A stretch of 64,000 bases of DNA from Galbitalea soli (GTDB taxonomy: Bacteria; Actinomycetota; Actinomycetes; Actinomycetales; Microbacteriaceae): NCBI RefSeq assembly GCF_010686725.1, contig NZ_JAAGWZ010000002.1:794855-858854 (forward strand), read 5' to 3'. A program made the translations under genes and the position numbers. Below the pieces are notes generated by a model. The model was not told the DNA's origin, did no database searches, and saw nothing but the letters and a program-made list of their open reading frames with translations. Below are positions 17,720 through 27,334 of this stretch, in pieces. How positions within the stretch are numbered: position 1 is the stretch's first letter; the number at the start of each line of letters is the position of its first letter.

Positions 17720-18268
17720 CTAGCGAGGCTCCGCGGGCGCGAACAGCGCGCTGAGCGCGTCCACCGCGCCCTCGTCGTCAACCGCGGCCGCGGCCTCGCC
17801 GGGGAGCCGCAGCGCGAACAGATCGACCGTCGCCATCACGAGCAGCACGACGACGGCGATGTCGAGCAGTGCGAAGAGCGCGATCGAGGTGGCCGACAGC
17901 AGGTCGGGCAGGGCCGCCGCGAGAACGGTCCAGAGCACGAGCGCCGCATAGACCCCCGCGTAGATCGACGCGAGGCGCGGGTCGAGGGTGCGGGGGTGCT
18001 GAGTGGCGGGGGAGCGCAGGGCGCGGCGGGCGAGCACGATCATCCACCCCAGCACCGGGATGAGGAAGGCGAGCGCGAAGGAGGCGGCGATCCCGTTGCC
18101 CGAGAGGTGGCGGTCGCCCTGCGTGGCGTAGAGCTGAGCGTCGGACACCCGGCCGTGGGTGAGGATGACCGCCCCGGCGAGCACGGGCAGCGCGAGCCCC
18201 GGCGTCAGCGCCCGATAGCCCAGGCGCGGCAGTCGGGAGCGGATCTCGGCGGGCGTCCATTGCGTCAT
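17720..18268 (-). CDS. Hypothetical membrane protein, about four transmembrane helices
   Basis: 182 residues with hydrophobic segments at LALPVLAGAVILT, AASFALAFLIPVLGWMIVLA, ASIYAGVYAALVLWTVLAAAL and ALFALLDIAVVVLLVMATVDLFAL, then a short acidic tail. The start is assigned to the ATG at 18268 because a -10 hexamer TAGGGT ends exactly 6 nt before it. The alternative GTG at 18274 would fall between the -10 and the predicted transcription start. The family is not recognised. Divergent from clpP1 and convergent with the HAD gene. Confidence 0.6.
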   Translation of the reverse strand: MTQWTPAEIRSRLPRLGYRALTPGLALPVLAGAVILTHGRVSDAQLYATQGDRHLSGNGIAASFALAFLIPVLGWMIVLARRALRSPATQHPRTLDPRLASIYAGVYAALVLWTVLAAALPDLLSATSIALFALLDIAVVVLLVMATVDLFALRLPGEAAAAVDDEGAVDALSALFAPAEPR

Positions 18269-18274
18269 GCCCAC

Positions 18275-18280
18275 ACCCTA
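18275..18280 (-). promoter_or_regulatory. -10 hexamer TAGGGT, leaderless-type promoter
   Basis: Minus-strand TAGGGT ends 6 nt before the ATG at 18268, which decides the start of that gene. Confidence 0.45.
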
Positions 18281-18410
18281 AGTCGGGGCGGCGCGGATCC
18301 CCGGGTGCGCCGCGCCCCGACGCGCGCTCTGCCCACGGCGAACACGACCGTGGCGCCTGACGCGCTCCGATAGATTCGAACCCAAGCGATAACTGAAACG
18401 GAGCGCAACA

Positions 18411-19031
18411 ATGGCCCAACCGGCATTGGTCTCGAGCATTTTCGACCAACTCCTCGCCGACCGCATCATCTGGCTTGGTTCAGAGGTGCGCGACTCGAAC
18501 GCCAACGAGATTTGCGCGAAGATCCTCCTGCTCGCGGCAGAGGATCCTAAGCGAGACATCTTCCTCTACATCAACTCACCCGGTGGTTCGATCACCGCGG
18601 GCATGGCGATCTACGACACCATGAAGTTCGTGCCGAACGACATCGTCACCGTCGGCATCGGGCTCGCCGCGTCGATGGGCCAGTTCCTGCTCTCCTCGGG
18701 CACCAAGGGCAAGCGCTACATCACGCCGAACGCGCGTGTGCTGCTGCACCAGCCCTCGGGCGGCTTCGGTGGCACCGCGGCCGACATCCAGACTCAGGCC
18801 GGGGTCATCCTCGACATGAAGAAGCGGATGGCCGAGCTCACCGCCGAGCAGACCGGCAAGACCGTCGAGCAGATCCTGATCGACAACGACCGCGACAACT
18901 GGTTCACCGCGCAGGAAGCGCTGGAGTACGGGTTCGTCGACCACCTCCGTGAGTACGCCAGCGACGTGGTCGGCGGCGGCGGAACCGATGACAGCGTGTC
19001 GAACGCTGATGCGACTGGGAAGCAGGACTGA
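18411..19031 (+). CDS. clpP1: ATP-dependent Clp protease proteolytic subunit 1
   Basis: 206-residue serine peptidase forming one ring of the mixed ClpP1P2 tetradecamer. The catalytic triad is visible as Ser88 (GLAASMG), His113 (LLHQPSGG) and Asp162 (DRDNWF), with the oxyanion loop YINSPGGSI near residue 58. There is no long propeptide, and the N-terminus [21 protein letters not shown] resembles actinobacterial ClpP1. It is 5 bp upstream of clpP2 and co-oriented, so the two subunits are co-expressed. clpX follows 1 kb later in its own transcription unit. Confidence 0.97.
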   Translation: MAQPALVSSIFDQLLADRIIWLGSEVRDSNANEICAKILLLAAEDPKRDIFLYINSPGGSITAGMAIYDTMKFVPNDIVTVGIGLAASMGQFLLSSGTKGKRYITPNARVLLHQPSGGFGGTAADIQTQAGVILDMKKRMAELTAEQTGKTVEQILIDNDRDNWFTAQEALEYGFVDHLREYASDVVGGGGTDDSVSNADATGKQD

Positions 19032-19036
19032 TCACC

Positions 19037-19699
19037 ATGAACAACGTCACCCTCGGCAGCGGTCTCGCCCGCCCGACCGGCGAAGCGCGCTACATCCTCC
19101 CCACCTTCGAGGAGCGCACCGCCTACGGCTACAAGCGCCAGGACCCGTACGCCAAGCTCTTCGAGGACCGCATCATCTTCCTCGGCGTGCAGATCGACGA
19201 CGCCTCGGCCGACGACGTCATGGCTCAGCTCCTCGTGCTCGAGAGCCAGGACCCGGACCGCGACATCGTCATGTACATCAACTCGCCCGGTGGATCGTTC
19301 ACCGCGATGACCGCGATCTACGACACGATGCAGTACATCCGCCCGCAGATCCAGACCGTCTGCCTCGGCCAGGCCGCCTCCGCGGCCGCCGTGCTGCTCG
19401 CGGCCGGCACCCCCGGCAAGCGACTGGCCCTGCCGAACGCGCGAATCCTCATCCACCAGCCGGCCGCCGGTTCGGAGGGCTCGAGCCAGGCCTCCGACAT
19501 CGAGATCCAGGCCCGTGAGATCAACCGCATGCGGCTCTGGCTGGAGGAGACGCTCTCCGCGCACTCCAACCGCACGCCCGAGCAGGTCAACAAGGACATC
19601 GACCGCGACAAGATCCTCAACGCGCAGGACGCGCTCGAGTACGGTCTCATCGACCAGGTCCTGACCAGCCGCAAGAACGTCCCGGCGCTCGTCAAGTAG
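19037..19699 (+). CDS. clpP2: ATP-dependent Clp protease proteolytic subunit 2
   Basis: 220-residue paralogue of ClpP1 and the partner ring that normally docks the ATPase. The triad is Ser115 (GQAASAAAV), His140 (LIHQPAAG) and Asp191 (DRDKIL). An N-terminal extension relative to ClpP1 (about 20 residues) probably contains a processed propeptide, as in mycobacterial ClpP2. It is directly followed by a hairpin terminator, so the operon seems limited to clpP1-clpP2. Confidence 0.97.
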   Translation: MNNVTLGSGLARPTGEARYILPTFEERTAYGYKRQDPYAKLFEDRIIFLGVQIDDASADDVMAQLLVLESQDPDRDIVMYINSPGGSFTAMTAIYDTMQYIRPQIQTVCLGQAASAAAVLLAAGTPGKRLALPNARILIHQPAAGSEGSSQASDIEIQAREINRMRLWLEETLSAHSNRTPEQVNKDIDRDKILNAQDALEYGLIDQVLTSRKNVPALVK

Positions 19700-19711
19700 C
19701 GCGCAGACACC

Positions 19712-19746
19712 GAAGGGCCGCACTCCGACACGGGGTGCGGCCCTTC
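19712..19746 (+). terminator. Terminator hairpin of clpP1-clpP2
   Basis: GAAGGGCCGCAC pairs with GTGCGGCCCTTC around an 11-nt loop, starting 12 bp after the clpP2 stop. The stem is strong and the following T-run weak. Confidence 0.75.
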
Positions 19747-19818
19747 GTGCGTCTCACGGGGTGCGGCCGGTGTCGTGCGGTGTCGTCGGCGGTGCGTGGG
19801 CTGGCGCGGCGCGTGGCC

Positions 19819-20439
19819 TCACGGAGTGCGGCGTCGACCCGCGACGAGCAGGATGACCGTCACCACGAGCCCGAGCCCCAGGACGCCCCCGCCCACCCCG
19901 AGCACGATCCCCAGATTCGCCGTCGGGGCCGCCGAGCCCCCGGACGGCAGCTGTTGCGTGACCGGCACCTGCCCGCCCGACCTGCCGCCGCAGTTCTGCG
20001 GGGTCGCGTGGCCGGCGGCGGGCGCCACGGTCCCGGTGGGCGCCCAGGTGAAGGGGATGCTGCCCGAGACGGTGTGACCGTCGGCGGAGATGATCTGCCA
20101 CACCACCGTGTAGGCGCCGGGGGCACCGAGTGCCGCCTCGGTCGAGAGGGTGGGCCCGCGGACGGTGAGGCAGCCGTCGCCGTAGTAGCTGCCGTGGGCA
20201 TCCTTCACCTGGAAGGCGAAGCCGGCGCCGTGGCCGGTGAGGTCGAGCAGCGGCTCGTTGGTCGTGAGCTCGAAGGAGGCGGGCAGGGTCGTGAGGGTGG
20301 ACCCCGCGGCGGGCGTCGACGAGATGAGGTAGTTGTGGGCCGAGGCCGACTCCGCGAGCCCCAGCACCGAGCCCGCGACGAGGGCGAGGGTGGCTGCGGC
20401 GGTCAGGATGCCCCGCACCGGGTTCCGTCGTGTCGTCAT
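19819..20439 (-). CDS. CopC-domain copper resistance protein, membrane-anchored
   Basis: 206 residues. A Sec signal peptide (residues 1 to about 34, ending ESASA) would be cleaved to expose His at the mature N-terminus (HNYLISSTPAAG), the copper ligand of CopC proteins. The CopC beta-sandwich ends with the conserved WQIISADGHTVSGSIPFTW. A Gly/Ser-rich linker leads to a C-terminal transmembrane helix (VLGVGGGVLGLGLVVTVILLVAG) and an RRRTP tail, so the domain faces outward on the membrane. The ribosome-binding site GGGAGGA is strong. No CopD or YcnJ partner is adjacent. Confidence 0.88.
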   Translation of the reverse strand: MTTRRNPVRGILTAAATLALVAGSVLGLAESASAHNYLISSTPAAGSTLTTLPASFELTTNEPLLDLTGHGAGFAFQVKDAHGSYYGDGCLTVRGPTLSTEAALGAPGAYTVVWQIISADGHTVSGSIPFTWAPTGTVAPAAGHATPQNCGGRSGGQVPVTQQLPSGGSAAPTANLGIVLGVGGGVLGLGLVVTVILLVAGRRRTP

Positions 20440-20669
20440 GTCGTCCTCCCTGCCCTGCTCGGCACCGGTGATTCGTCACCCACGCTAGCGGCGCTTGCCC
20501 GAGGGTCTGCTGGGCGCAGGATCCCACCCATCCGCGCCGCCGCACCGAACCACGGGGGAGGCCGCTGCCGCGGCACGCCGGGAGAGTAGTTTCTGTCACG
20601 TGACGACCGCTGTCACCGCCACGGGCTAGGCTCGGATGAACCAGTCACGCGTGAAGAGGGAGAGCGACA

Positions 20670-21950
20670 GTGGCCCGCATCGGGGAAAGCGCCGACCTGC
20701 TGAAGTGTTCTTTCTGCGGGAAGAGCCAGAAGCAGGTTCAGCAGCTCATCGCCGGCCCTGGCGTGTACATCTGCGACGAGTGCGTCGAACTCTGCAACGA
20801 GATCATCGAGGAGCGACTCGCCGAGGCGGGCGAGGAGGCGTCGAGCGAGTTCGACCTCCCGAAGCCGCGCGAGATCTACGCGTTCCTGGAGGAGTACGTC
20901 ATCGGGCAGGAGCCCGCGAAGCGCGCGCTCTCGGTCGCCGTCTACAACCACTACAAGCGCATCCGCGCCCGCAACCAGATCACTTCGGCCGACATCATCG
21001 ACGATGTCGAGATCGCCAAGTCCAACATCCTGCTCATCGGCCCCACCGGGTGCGGCAAGACCTACCTCGCGCAGACCCTGGCGAAGCGGCTCAACGTGCC
21101 GTTCGCGGTCGCCGACGCGACCGCCCTCACCGAGGCCGGCTACGTGGGCGAAGACGTGGAGAACATCCTCCTGAAGCTCATTCAGGCCGCCGACTACGAC
21201 GTGAAGCGCGCCGAGACCGGCATCATCTACATCGACGAGATCGACAAGATCGCGCGGAAGGCAGAGAACCCGTCGATCACCCGCGATGTCTCGGGCGAGG
21301 GCGTGCAGCAGGCACTGCTCAAGATCCTCGAGGGCACGGTCGCCTCGGTGCCGCCGCAGGGCGGTCGCAAGCATCCGCACCAGGAGTTCATCCAGGTCGA
21401 CACCACCAACGTGCTCTTCATCGTCGCCGGCGCCTTCGCGGGCCTCGAGGAGATCATCAGCCAGCGCGCGGGCAAGAAGGGCATCGGCTTCGGTGCCCCG
21501 CTGCACAGCAAGGGCGACGACGTGAACCTCTTCGGCGAGGTCCTGCCCGAAGACCTGCACAAGTTCGGGCTCATCCCCGAGTTCATCGGCCGCCTCCCCG
21601 TCGTCACGACCGTGACCCAGCTCGACCAGGTCGCCCTCATGGACATCCTGACCCAGCCGAAGAACGCGCTCGTGCGCCAGTACCAGCGCATGTTCGAGAT
21701 CGACGGTGTGCAGCTCGACTTCGACCAGGACGCGCTCGAGGCCATCGCCGATCTCGCCGTGCTCCGCAAGACGGGCGCTCGCGGCCTTCGCGCCATCATG
21801 GAGGAGGTGCTCGGGCCCATCATGTTCGACGTCCCGTCCTCCGACGATGTCGGGCGCGTCATCGTCACCCGCCAGGCGGTCCTCGACAACGCGGCACCCA
21901 CGCTCGTACCGCGCAAGCCGGTGCGCGCCGCCGGCGAGAAGTCCGCCTAG
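20670..21950 (+). CDS. clpX: ATP-dependent Clp protease ATP-binding subunit ClpX
   Basis: 426-residue AAA+ unfoldase that feeds substrates to ClpP1P2. The N-terminal zinc-binding domain has Cys13, Cys16, Cys35 and Cys38. Walker A GPTGCGKT is at residues 124-131, Walker B at [13 protein letters not shown], and the ClpP-docking IGF loop is represented by [10 protein letters not shown]. The start is a GTG at 20670 after a purine-rich stretch (GAAGAGGGAGAG). Its 3' end abuts a BenE-like gene with no gap. Confidence 0.97.
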   Translation: MARIGESADLLKCSFCGKSQKQVQQLIAGPGVYICDECVELCNEIIEERLAEAGEEASSEFDLPKPREIYAFLEEYVIGQEPAKRALSVAVYNHYKRIRARNQITSADIIDDVEIAKSNILLIGPTGCGKTYLAQTLAKRLNVPFAVADATALTEAGYVGEDVENILLKLIQAADYDVKRAETGIIYIDEIDKIARKAENPSITRDVSGEGVQQALLKILEGTVASVPPQGGRKHPHQEFIQVDTTNVLFIVAGAFAGLEEIISQRAGKKGIGFGAPLHSKGDDVNLFGEVLPEDLHKFGLIPEFIGRLPVVTTVTQLDQVALMDILTQPKNALVRQYQRMFEIDGVQLDFDQDALEAIADLAVLRKTGARGLRAIMEEVLGPIMFDVPSSDDVGRVIVTRQAVLDNAAPTLVPRKPVRAAGEKSA

Positions 21951-21958
21951 CCAGCACC

Positions 21959-23119
21959 ATCGTCCAGCCCATCGTCGCCGGCATCGTCGGCGCAGTCACC
22001 GGTTTCGCGAGCACCTTCGCCCTCGTCATCGCGGGTCTGACCGCCGTCGGGGCCTCACCCGCGGAGGCGGCCTCGGGGTTGCTCGCCCTGTGCATCACGC
22101 AGGGGCTGCTCGCGGTCATCCTGTCGCTCCGCTTCCGCACGCCGCTCTCCTTCGCCTGGTCATCGCCGGGCGCGGCGCTCCTGATCGCCGCGCACTCGAC
22201 CACGGAGCACTTCGCCGCCGCGGTCGGCGCCTTCGTCGTCGCGGGCGTGCTCACGCTGCTGACGGGCCTGTGGCCGGCTCTCACGCGCGCGGTCACGGGA
22301 ATCCCCACCCCGATCGCCGCGGCGATGCTCGCCGGCATCCTGTTCCCGATCTGCCTCTCGCCGGTGCTCGCCTCCGTGCGCTCGCCGCTCCTCGCGCTGC
22401 CGATCATCGTGGTGTGGCTCGTGCTCTACCGGCTCGCTCCGCGTTGGGCGGTTCCGGCCGCGCTCGTCGTGACCATCGTGGTGATCGGCATGAGCGCCGG
22501 CACCTCGTGGCTGGGTGCGGCGGTCGTCGCCCCGCGCGTCGTGTTCGTGGCGCCGAGCTTCGACCCGCTCGTGATCGTGAGCCTGGGCATCCCCCTGTAC
22601 TTCGTGACCATGGCGGGCCAGAACGTTCCCGGCTTCGCGGTGCTGCGCACACTCGACTACCCGCCGCCGCCGGCCCGAACGGTGCTCGTGGGCGTCGGCG
22701 GGATGAGCGTCGTCGCCGGGCTCTTCGGCGGCCACGCCGTGAATCTCGCCGCGCTCTCCGCCGCGCTCATGGCCGGCCCCGACGCGCACCCGGAGCGATC
22801 GAAGCGCTGGATCGCCGCCGTGACCGGGGGAGTCGTGTACCTCGCGCTCGGCGTCTGCGCCGGGCTCGCGACCTCTCTCGTCTCGGCGAGCCCGCCGCTG
22901 ATCATCCAGACCGTCGCGGGCCTCGCGATGCTCGGGGCGTTCATCGCGGGCCTGACCTCGGCGTTCGAGGCGCCGCAGCACCGCCCGGTCGCCGCGATCA
23001 CCTTCCTGGTCGTCGTCTCGGGCATCGCGATCGCCGGCATCGGGTCGGCGTTCTGGGGCCTCGTGGTGGGCGGCGTCGTCATGCTCTGGCTCGAGACCCG
23101 CCGCCGTCGCACGGCCTGA
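21959..23119 (+). CDS. Benzoate/H+ symporter family (BenE-like) transporter, start unclear
   Basis: Membrane transporter of about 386 residues with 11-12 hydrophobic segments. The family signature blocks TPLSFAWSSPGAALL, AAAMLAGILFPICLSP, VTMAGQNVPGFAVL and GIGSAFWGLVVGGVVMLW align with E. coli BenE/YdcO along its whole length. Comparison puts the N-terminus within about ten residues of STIVQPIVAGIVG, yet no ATG, GTG or TTG occurs in this frame there, nor for about 200 nt upstream inside clpX. The coordinate given is a nominal ATC codon. A non-canonical start, translational frameshift from clpX, or a sequence error are all possible. The substrate need not be benzoate. Confidence 0.75.
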   Translation: MVQPIVAGIVGAVTGFASTFALVIAGLTAVGASPAEAASGLLALCITQGLLAVILSLRFRTPLSFAWSSPGAALLIAAHSTTEHFAAAVGAFVVAGVLTLLTGLWPALTRAVTGIPTPIAAAMLAGILFPICLSPVLASVRSPLLALPIIVVWLVLYRLAPRWAVPAALVVTIVVIGMSAGTSWLGAAVVAPRVVFVAPSFDPLVIVSLGIPLYFVTMAGQNVPGFAVLRTLDYPPPPARTVLVGVGGMSVVAGLFGGHAVNLAALSAALMAGPDAHPERSKRWIAAVTGGVVYLALGVCAGLATSLVSASPPLIIQTVAGLAMLGAFIAGLTSAFEAPQHRPVAAITFLVVVSGIAIAGIGSAFWGLVVGGVVMLWLETRRRRTA

Positions 23120-23212
23120 GCTTCACGCCCTCGCAGCCAACCCGGCACCCGGGGGCGGCGACGGCGCCGCGACGCGTGGAATGACATCCCGCCGCGACCG
23201 GTTGACCTCAGG

Positions 23213-24223
23213 GTGACCGTTCTCGATCGTCCCCTCTCCGTGCTCGACCTGGCCTCCGTGTACAGCGGCATGAGCCACGCCGACTCGCTCGCGCAGACCA
23301 TCCGCACCGCGCAGGAGGCGGAGGCGCTGGGTTACCGGCGGTTCTGGGTCGCCGAGCACCACGGAATGCCCGCTGTGGCGAGCTCGGCGCCCGCGGTGCT
23401 CATCGCGGCGATCGCCGCCGCCACGCAGCGCATCCGGGTCGGCTCCGGTGGCGTGATGCTGCCGAACCACTCCTCGCTCGTCATCGCCGAGCAGTTCGGC
23501 ACCCTCGTGGCCCTCAACGGTGCGCGAATCGACCTCGGTCTCGGGCGCGCTCCGGGCACCGACGGCCTCACCGCGCAGGTGCTCCGCCGAAACCTGCAGA
23601 CCGAGACGGTCGACGACTTCCCGCAGCAGGTCATCGAGTTGCTCGCCCTCTTCGGCATCACGGAGCCGCTGGAGAACGGCCTGGGCGACCGCGTCGCCGC
23701 CTATCCCGGCCGCGGTGACGCCCCGGAGCTGTGGCTCCTGGGATCGAGCACCTTCAGCGCCCAGCTGGCGGGGATGCTCGGCCTCCCCTTCGCCTTCGCT
23801 CACCACTTCGCGGGCGGCGACACGACACCCCTCGCCTTCGACGCCTATCGGGCCGCGTTCCGCCCCTCCGAGCAGCTGGCCGAGCCGCACTCCATGGTCG
23901 CCGTGGCAACGATCGTGGCGGAGTCGGTCGAGGAGGCGGAGCGTCTCGCCCTGCCGAACGGGCTCTACTTCACCCGCTTGCGGACGGGTCAGCGACCGGG
24001 TCGGCTGCCGACGCTGGCCGAGGCCGAGGCGCATCCGTGGACGCCCGCGGAGCGCGCCTTCGTGCAGCAGCGCAACGCGCAGCAGGCGATCGGCGACCTC
24101 GCGCACGCGACGGCGAGCATCCGCGACCTCGTCGGGCGCACCGGTGCCGACGAGGTGATCGTCGCGCCGCAGGGCCCCGACCTCGAGACGAAGCTCGCGA
24201 CCCTGCGCGCTCTGATCAGTTGA
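23213..24223 (+). CDS. LLM-class flavin-dependent oxidoreductase
   Basis: 336-residue bacterial-luciferase-like monooxygenase using reduced FMN or F420. It opens with [23 protein letters not shown], and the TIM-barrel motif [22 protein letters not shown] (about residues 43-64) and [23 protein letters not shown] are typical of the MsnO8/YwcH subgroup. The ligand cannot be inferred. The start is a GTG at 23213 with only a weak CAGG upstream. It converges with the M3 peptidase gene and overlaps it by 8 nt at the 3' ends. Confidence 0.9.
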   Translation: MTVLDRPLSVLDLASVYSGMSHADSLAQTIRTAQEAEALGYRRFWVAEHHGMPAVASSAPAVLIAAIAAATQRIRVGSGGVMLPNHSSLVIAEQFGTLVALNGARIDLGLGRAPGTDGLTAQVLRRNLQTETVDDFPQQVIELLALFGITEPLENGLGDRVAAYPGRGDAPELWLLGSSTFSAQLAGMLGLPFAFAHHFAGGDTTPLAFDAYRAAFRPSEQLAEPHSMVAVATIVAESVEEAERLALPNGLYFTRLRTGQRPGRLPTLAEAEAHPWTPAERAFVQQRNAQQAIGDLAHATASIRDLVGRTGADEVIVAPQGPDLETKLATLRALIS

Positions 24224-26243
24224 GTCCGCGGCGGTCGAGCAGCGGCTGAATCTCGGCGTCGCGACCGCGGAAGTCGCGGAAGGCCTCGAGCGGGTCCTTC
24301 GACCCGCCCACTCCGAGCAGCCGCTGCCGGAAGCGGTCGCCGTTCGCGCGCAGCATCCCACCGTTCTCCTTGAACCACTCCACGGTGTCGGCATCGAGCA
24401 CCTCGCTCCAGATGTAGGAGTAGTACCCGGCGTCGTAGCCGCCCGAGAAGGTGTGCGCGAAGTAGGTGCTCGAGTACCGCGTCGGCACGGCGGGGTTGTC
24501 GAGGCCGAAGCTCGCGATCGCGCTCGCCTCGAACTCGGCCACGTCGGTGACCCGGTCGTCGGCCGTGATGCGGTGCCAGGCCTGGTCGAGCAGCGCCGCC
24601 GTCAGGTACTCGGAGGTCGCGAAGCCCTCGTTGAAGGTCGAGGAGGCCTTCACCTTCTCGACCAGCTCGGCGGGCATGGGCTCGCCCGTGAGGTGGTGGC
24701 GCGCGTAGTTCGCGAGCACCTCGGGCCAGAGCATCCACATCTCGTTCACCTGGCTGGGGAACTCGACGAAGTCGCGGAACACGTTGGTGCCCGCGAACTT
24801 GGGGTACGTCACGCGCGCGAAGAGCCCGTGCAGCGCGTGGCCGAACTCGTGGAACAGCGTGTTCACCTCGTCGTAGCTGAGCAGTGTCGGCGAGCCGGCG
24901 GCCGGCTTCGGCACGTTGAGGTTGTTGACGACGACGACCGGATGCCCGAGCAAGCTGTTCTGCGAGATGAGCGGGTTCATCCACGCGCCGCCGCGCTTGG
25001 AGTCGCGCGTGTAGAGGTCGTACACGTAGAGGCCGACGGGCTCGCCGTCGGAGTCCCGCACCTCGAACACCCGGGCCTCGGGGTGGTAGGCGACGAGGTC
25101 GGTGCGCTCGGTGAAGGTGATGCCGTAGACCTGAGTCGCGGCCCAGAAGACGCCGTCGTGCAGCACCCGCTCCGCCTCGAAGTAGGGGCGCATCTCCGCC
25201 GTGTCGACGTCGTACTTCGCCTTGCGCACCTTCTCGGTGAGGAAGGCCCAGTCCCACGCCGCGACGGAATACTCGTCGCCGACGAGCGCCTGAAGGTCGG
25301 CCTGCTCGGCGTGGGCGTTGCGCGCCGCGGCCGGGGCCAGCCGGCGGAGCATCTCGTCGACCGCCTCGGGCGTCTTCGCGGTCTCGTCGGAGGTGATGAG
25401 GGCCGCGTGCGTGGCGAACCCGAGCAGCCGCGCGCGCTCGGCGCGCAGCCGGGTGATGTCGAGCACGAGCTGCCGGTTGTCGTGCTCGCCGCCGCGGCTG
25501 CCGCGCGATCGCGAGGCAGTCATGATGCGCTCGCGAACGGCGCGATTGCTGAGCGAGGCGAGATACGGATGCCCGGTCGGCAGCACGAGCGTGATGAGGT
25601 ACTTCCCCTCCAGCCCGCGCTCGCGCGCGGCCTCGGCCGCTGCCGAGATCTCGCCCTCGTCGAGCCCCGCAAGCTCCTCGACGTCGTCGATCACGACCGC
25701 GAGGTCGTTGGTGTCGGCCAGGAGGTTCTTCTCGAAGCGGGTGGTGAGCGCCGCGAGCTGCTGGTTGTACTCGCGCAGCCGCTCCTTCGCCGCGTCGTCG
25801 AGGCCGGCACCCGCCTGCGTGAACTCCGCGTGGTAGCGCTCGACGAGGTAGACCGATTCCGGGTCGAGTCCGAGCTCGGCCCGCGTCTCGAACAGCGCGG
25901 TGATGCGGGCGTACAGCCGAGGGTTGAGGGTGATCGCGTCCGCATGGGCGGCGAGGAGCGGCGCCATGACCTCCTCGAGCTCGTTGGTGAAGTCGGAGCT
26001 GTCGGAGGAGGACTTGTTGAAGAAGACGGTGGCCACGCGCTCCAGGATCTGCCCGCTCTTCTCGAGCGGGATCATCGTGTTCTCGAAGGTCGCGGGCTCG
26101 GGGTTCTCGGCGATCGCGGCGATCTCGGCGAGGTGCTCCTCGAACCCCCGGTCGAAGGCCGGGCGGTAGTGCTCGTCGCGGATGTCGGCGAAAGGCGGCA
26201 GTCCGTAGGGGAGGGGGGAGGGCTCGAAGAACGGGTTCGTCAT
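24216..26243 (-). CDS. M3 family oligopeptidase (Dcp/oligopeptidase A-like)
   Basis: 675-residue cytosolic zinc metallopeptidase that degrades short peptides. The catalytic HEFGHALHG lies at about residue 462, inside the conserved [14 protein letters not shown], with downstream SQVNEMW holding the third ligand. The C-terminal [18 protein letters not shown] is the M3 family hallmark. The start [18 protein letters not shown] at the ATG on 26243 has GGAAGG and is preferred over a longer frame that would run through the iterated operator. It is divergent from the ArsR-type regulator, which probably controls it through the TTGCAAA array. Confidence 0.94.
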   Translation of the reverse strand: MTNPFFEPSPLPYGLPPFADIRDEHYRPAFDRGFEEHLAEIAAIAENPEPATFENTMIPLEKSGQILERVATVFFNKSSSDSSDFTNELEEVMAPLLAAHADAITLNPRLYARITALFETRAELGLDPESVYLVERYHAEFTQAGAGLDDAAKERLREYNQQLAALTTRFEKNLLADTNDLAVVIDDVEELAGLDEGEISAAAEAARERGLEGKYLITLVLPTGHPYLASLSNRAVRERIMTASRSRGSRGGEHDNRQLVLDITRLRAERARLLGFATHAALITSDETAKTPEAVDEMLRRLAPAAARNAHAEQADLQALVGDEYSVAAWDWAFLTEKVRKAKYDVDTAEMRPYFEAERVLHDGVFWAATQVYGITFTERTDLVAYHPEARVFEVRDSDGEPVGLYVYDLYTRDSKRGGAWMNPLISQNSLLGHPVVVVNNLNVPKPAAGSPTLLSYDEVNTLFHEFGHALHGLFARVTYPKFAGTNVFRDFVEFPSQVNEMWMLWPEVLANYARHHLTGEPMPAELVEKVKASSTFNEGFATSEYLTAALLDQAWHRITADDRVTDVAEFEASAIASFGLDNPAVPTRYSSTYFAHTFSGGYDAGYYSYIWSEVLDADTVEWFKENGGMLRANGDRFRQRLLGVGGSKDPLEAFRDFRGRDAEIQPLLDRRGLN

Positions 26244-26268
26244 GCCTTCCACCCTACGGTCATCCAAG

Positions 26269-26330
26269 TTGCAAACAATCATTTGCAAAGAAACTCTTGC
26301 AAAGAGAATGTTGCAAAGGTATCTTTGCAC
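26269..26330. promoter_or_regulatory. Iterated operator: five TTGCAAA units at 14-bp spacing
   Basis: TTGCAAA begins at 26269, 26283, 26297 and 26311, and a fifth, degenerate TTGCAC at 26325, all exactly 14 bp apart. The second is the palindrome TTTGCAAA and the third the 13-bp palindrome CTCTTGCAAAGAG. The array fills the gap between the divergent peptidase and ArsR-type genes and overlaps the regulator's promoter. Confidence 0.85.
26297..26325 (+). promoter_or_regulatory. Promoter of the ArsR-type regulator, leaderless
   Basis: -35 TTGCAA (26297-26302), 17-bp spacer, -10 TATCTT (26320-26325), ending 6 nt before the ATG. The -35 and -10 both coincide with operator units, which implies repression by the bound regulator. 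Confidence 0.65.
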
Positions 26331-26331
26331 T

Positions 26332-26961
26332 ATGTCCGATTTCGACGATGTGCACCCCGCCCAGCCGACCGGCCCGCGCGCCCTCGACCTCGCGGGGTTG
26401 AAGGCCCTCGCGCACCCGCTGCGCGTGCAGATCATCGACGCGCTCTCCACCTACGGTGCGAGCACGGCGAGCGGTCTGGCCGAGCGGCTTCGCGAGTCGA
26501 GCGGTGCCACGAGCTATCACCTGCGGCAGCTGGAGAAGCACGGCTTCGTCCGCGAGGTCGAGGGCAAGGGCACCGAGCGTGAGCGCTGGTGGGAACGCGT
26601 GCCGGGCGGCATTGCGGTCATGGTCGAGCAGATCGGCGACTCGCCGGCGGCGCGTTCTGCGGCCGAGCTCGTCACGCGCGAGTTCCAGCGATCTCGCGAG
26701 TCGGCCCTGCAGGACTTCATCGTGAACGGCTACTCCACGCTGAGCCCCGAGTGGATGACCGCCGCTACCGTCAGCAGCGCCAACCTCCGGCTTACCGCCG
26801 AGCAGCTCGCCGCGCTGGTCGGCGAGTTGGAGGGCACCTTCCACGCGGCTCTCGAGCGCTATCGCGACCTCGATGAGCCCGGCGCGAGGCCCGTCCAGGT
26901 GCACTTCAACGCCTTCCCGGTCGTCGACGGAACCGAGACGGCGACACCACAGAATCCCTGA
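26332..26961 (+). CDS. ArsR-type winged-helix transcriptional regulator
   Basis: 209 residues from the ATG at 26332. The winged-helix domain spans about residues 15-95: LAGLKALAHPLRVQIIDAL, then STASGLAERLRESSGATSYHLRQLEKHGFV as the recognition segment, followed by the wing EVEGKGTERERWW. The C-terminal 110 residues are helical and could bind a ligand or form the dimer. No cysteine pair for metal sensing is apparent. It is divergent from the M3 peptidase across the 14-bp iterated operator, so autoregulation and control of the peptidase are likely. Transcription appears leaderless. Confidence 0.88.
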   Translation: MSDFDDVHPAQPTGPRALDLAGLKALAHPLRVQIIDALSTYGASTASGLAERLRESSGATSYHLRQLEKHGFVREVEGKGTERERWWERVPGGIAVMVEQIGDSPAARSAAELVTREFQRSRESALQDFIVNGYSTLSPEWMTAATVSSANLRLTAEQLAALVGELEGTFHAALERYRDLDEPGARPVQVHFNAFPVVDGTETATPQNP

Positions 26962-27016
26962 TCCGGGCGGCATTTGCTGCGCTCGGCGAGACCCCCGGAA
27001 TGTCGGTGGTCACCCC

Positions 27017-27022
27017 TAATCT
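27017..27022 (+). promoter_or_regulatory. -10 hexamer TAATCT before the small basic protein
   Basis: TAATCT would give transcription from about 27029 and a 19-nt leader carrying AAAGG. Confidence 0.4.
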
Positions 27023-27047
27023 CAGAGCTACACGAAAGGCGAACGCC

Positions 27048-27257
27048 ATGTCTGCACCAGCACTCACCACCCTCCCGCGGGCCGCCCGCCACCGCCCGTC
27101 CGCGCTCGACCGAACGGTCGCGGCGATCGCGCTGCACCTGCTCCGCTGGTCGCGTCGGCGCAGTCGGCGCGGCGGGGTCGACCACGAGCGCATGGCCCTC
27201 CTGCGCGCGAACGAGCGGGCGCGGCTCGCGGCGGTGACCCTGCCGCTGGGGCACTAG
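27048..27257 (+). CDS. Small arginine-rich hypothetical protein
   Basis: 69 residues starting MSAPALTTLPRAARHRPSALDR, with an AAAGG ribosome-binding site 9 nt upstream. The centre is an amphipathic helix followed by a strongly basic patch (HLLRWSRRRSRRGG), and the C-terminus is helical (MALLRANERARLAAV). It could bind nucleic acid or peripheral membrane, but no family is recognised. A frame extending to 27000 begins upstream of the promoter-like TAATCT and is less likely. Confidence 0.5.
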   Translation: MSAPALTTLPRAARHRPSALDRTVAAIALHLLRWSRRRSRRGGVDHERMALLRANERARLAAVTLPLGH

Positions 27258-27334
27258 GCCCAGCGCCGCGCCGTCGCTCGCGCCGCCGTGTCGCTCGTGC
27301 CGTGCCGTGCCGTGCCGTCGCTCGCGGCGGGCGG

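Noticed and set aside
18300..18410. ClgR-type operator before clpP1
   Set aside because: I looked for a CGC-N5-GCG palindrome typical of ClgR sites, but only imperfect matches (CGCCTGACGCG) occur, so I do not claim one.
20636..23119. A single 827-codon frame joining clpX antisense-frame sequence to BenE
   Set aside because: The first 430 codons are the +1 shadow of clpX; only the part after the clpX stop has transporter similarity.
26244..26450. Longer N-terminus for the M3 peptidase
   Set aside because: It would run through the iterated operator and regulator promoter, and the sequence is Cys/Arg-rich without similarity. The ATG at 26243 has a ribosome-binding site and the conserved N-terminus.
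27297..27318. Four copies of the 5-bp unit CGTGC/GTGCC
   Set aside because: A short GC microsatellite in a small gap with no associated feature; likely simple slippage.
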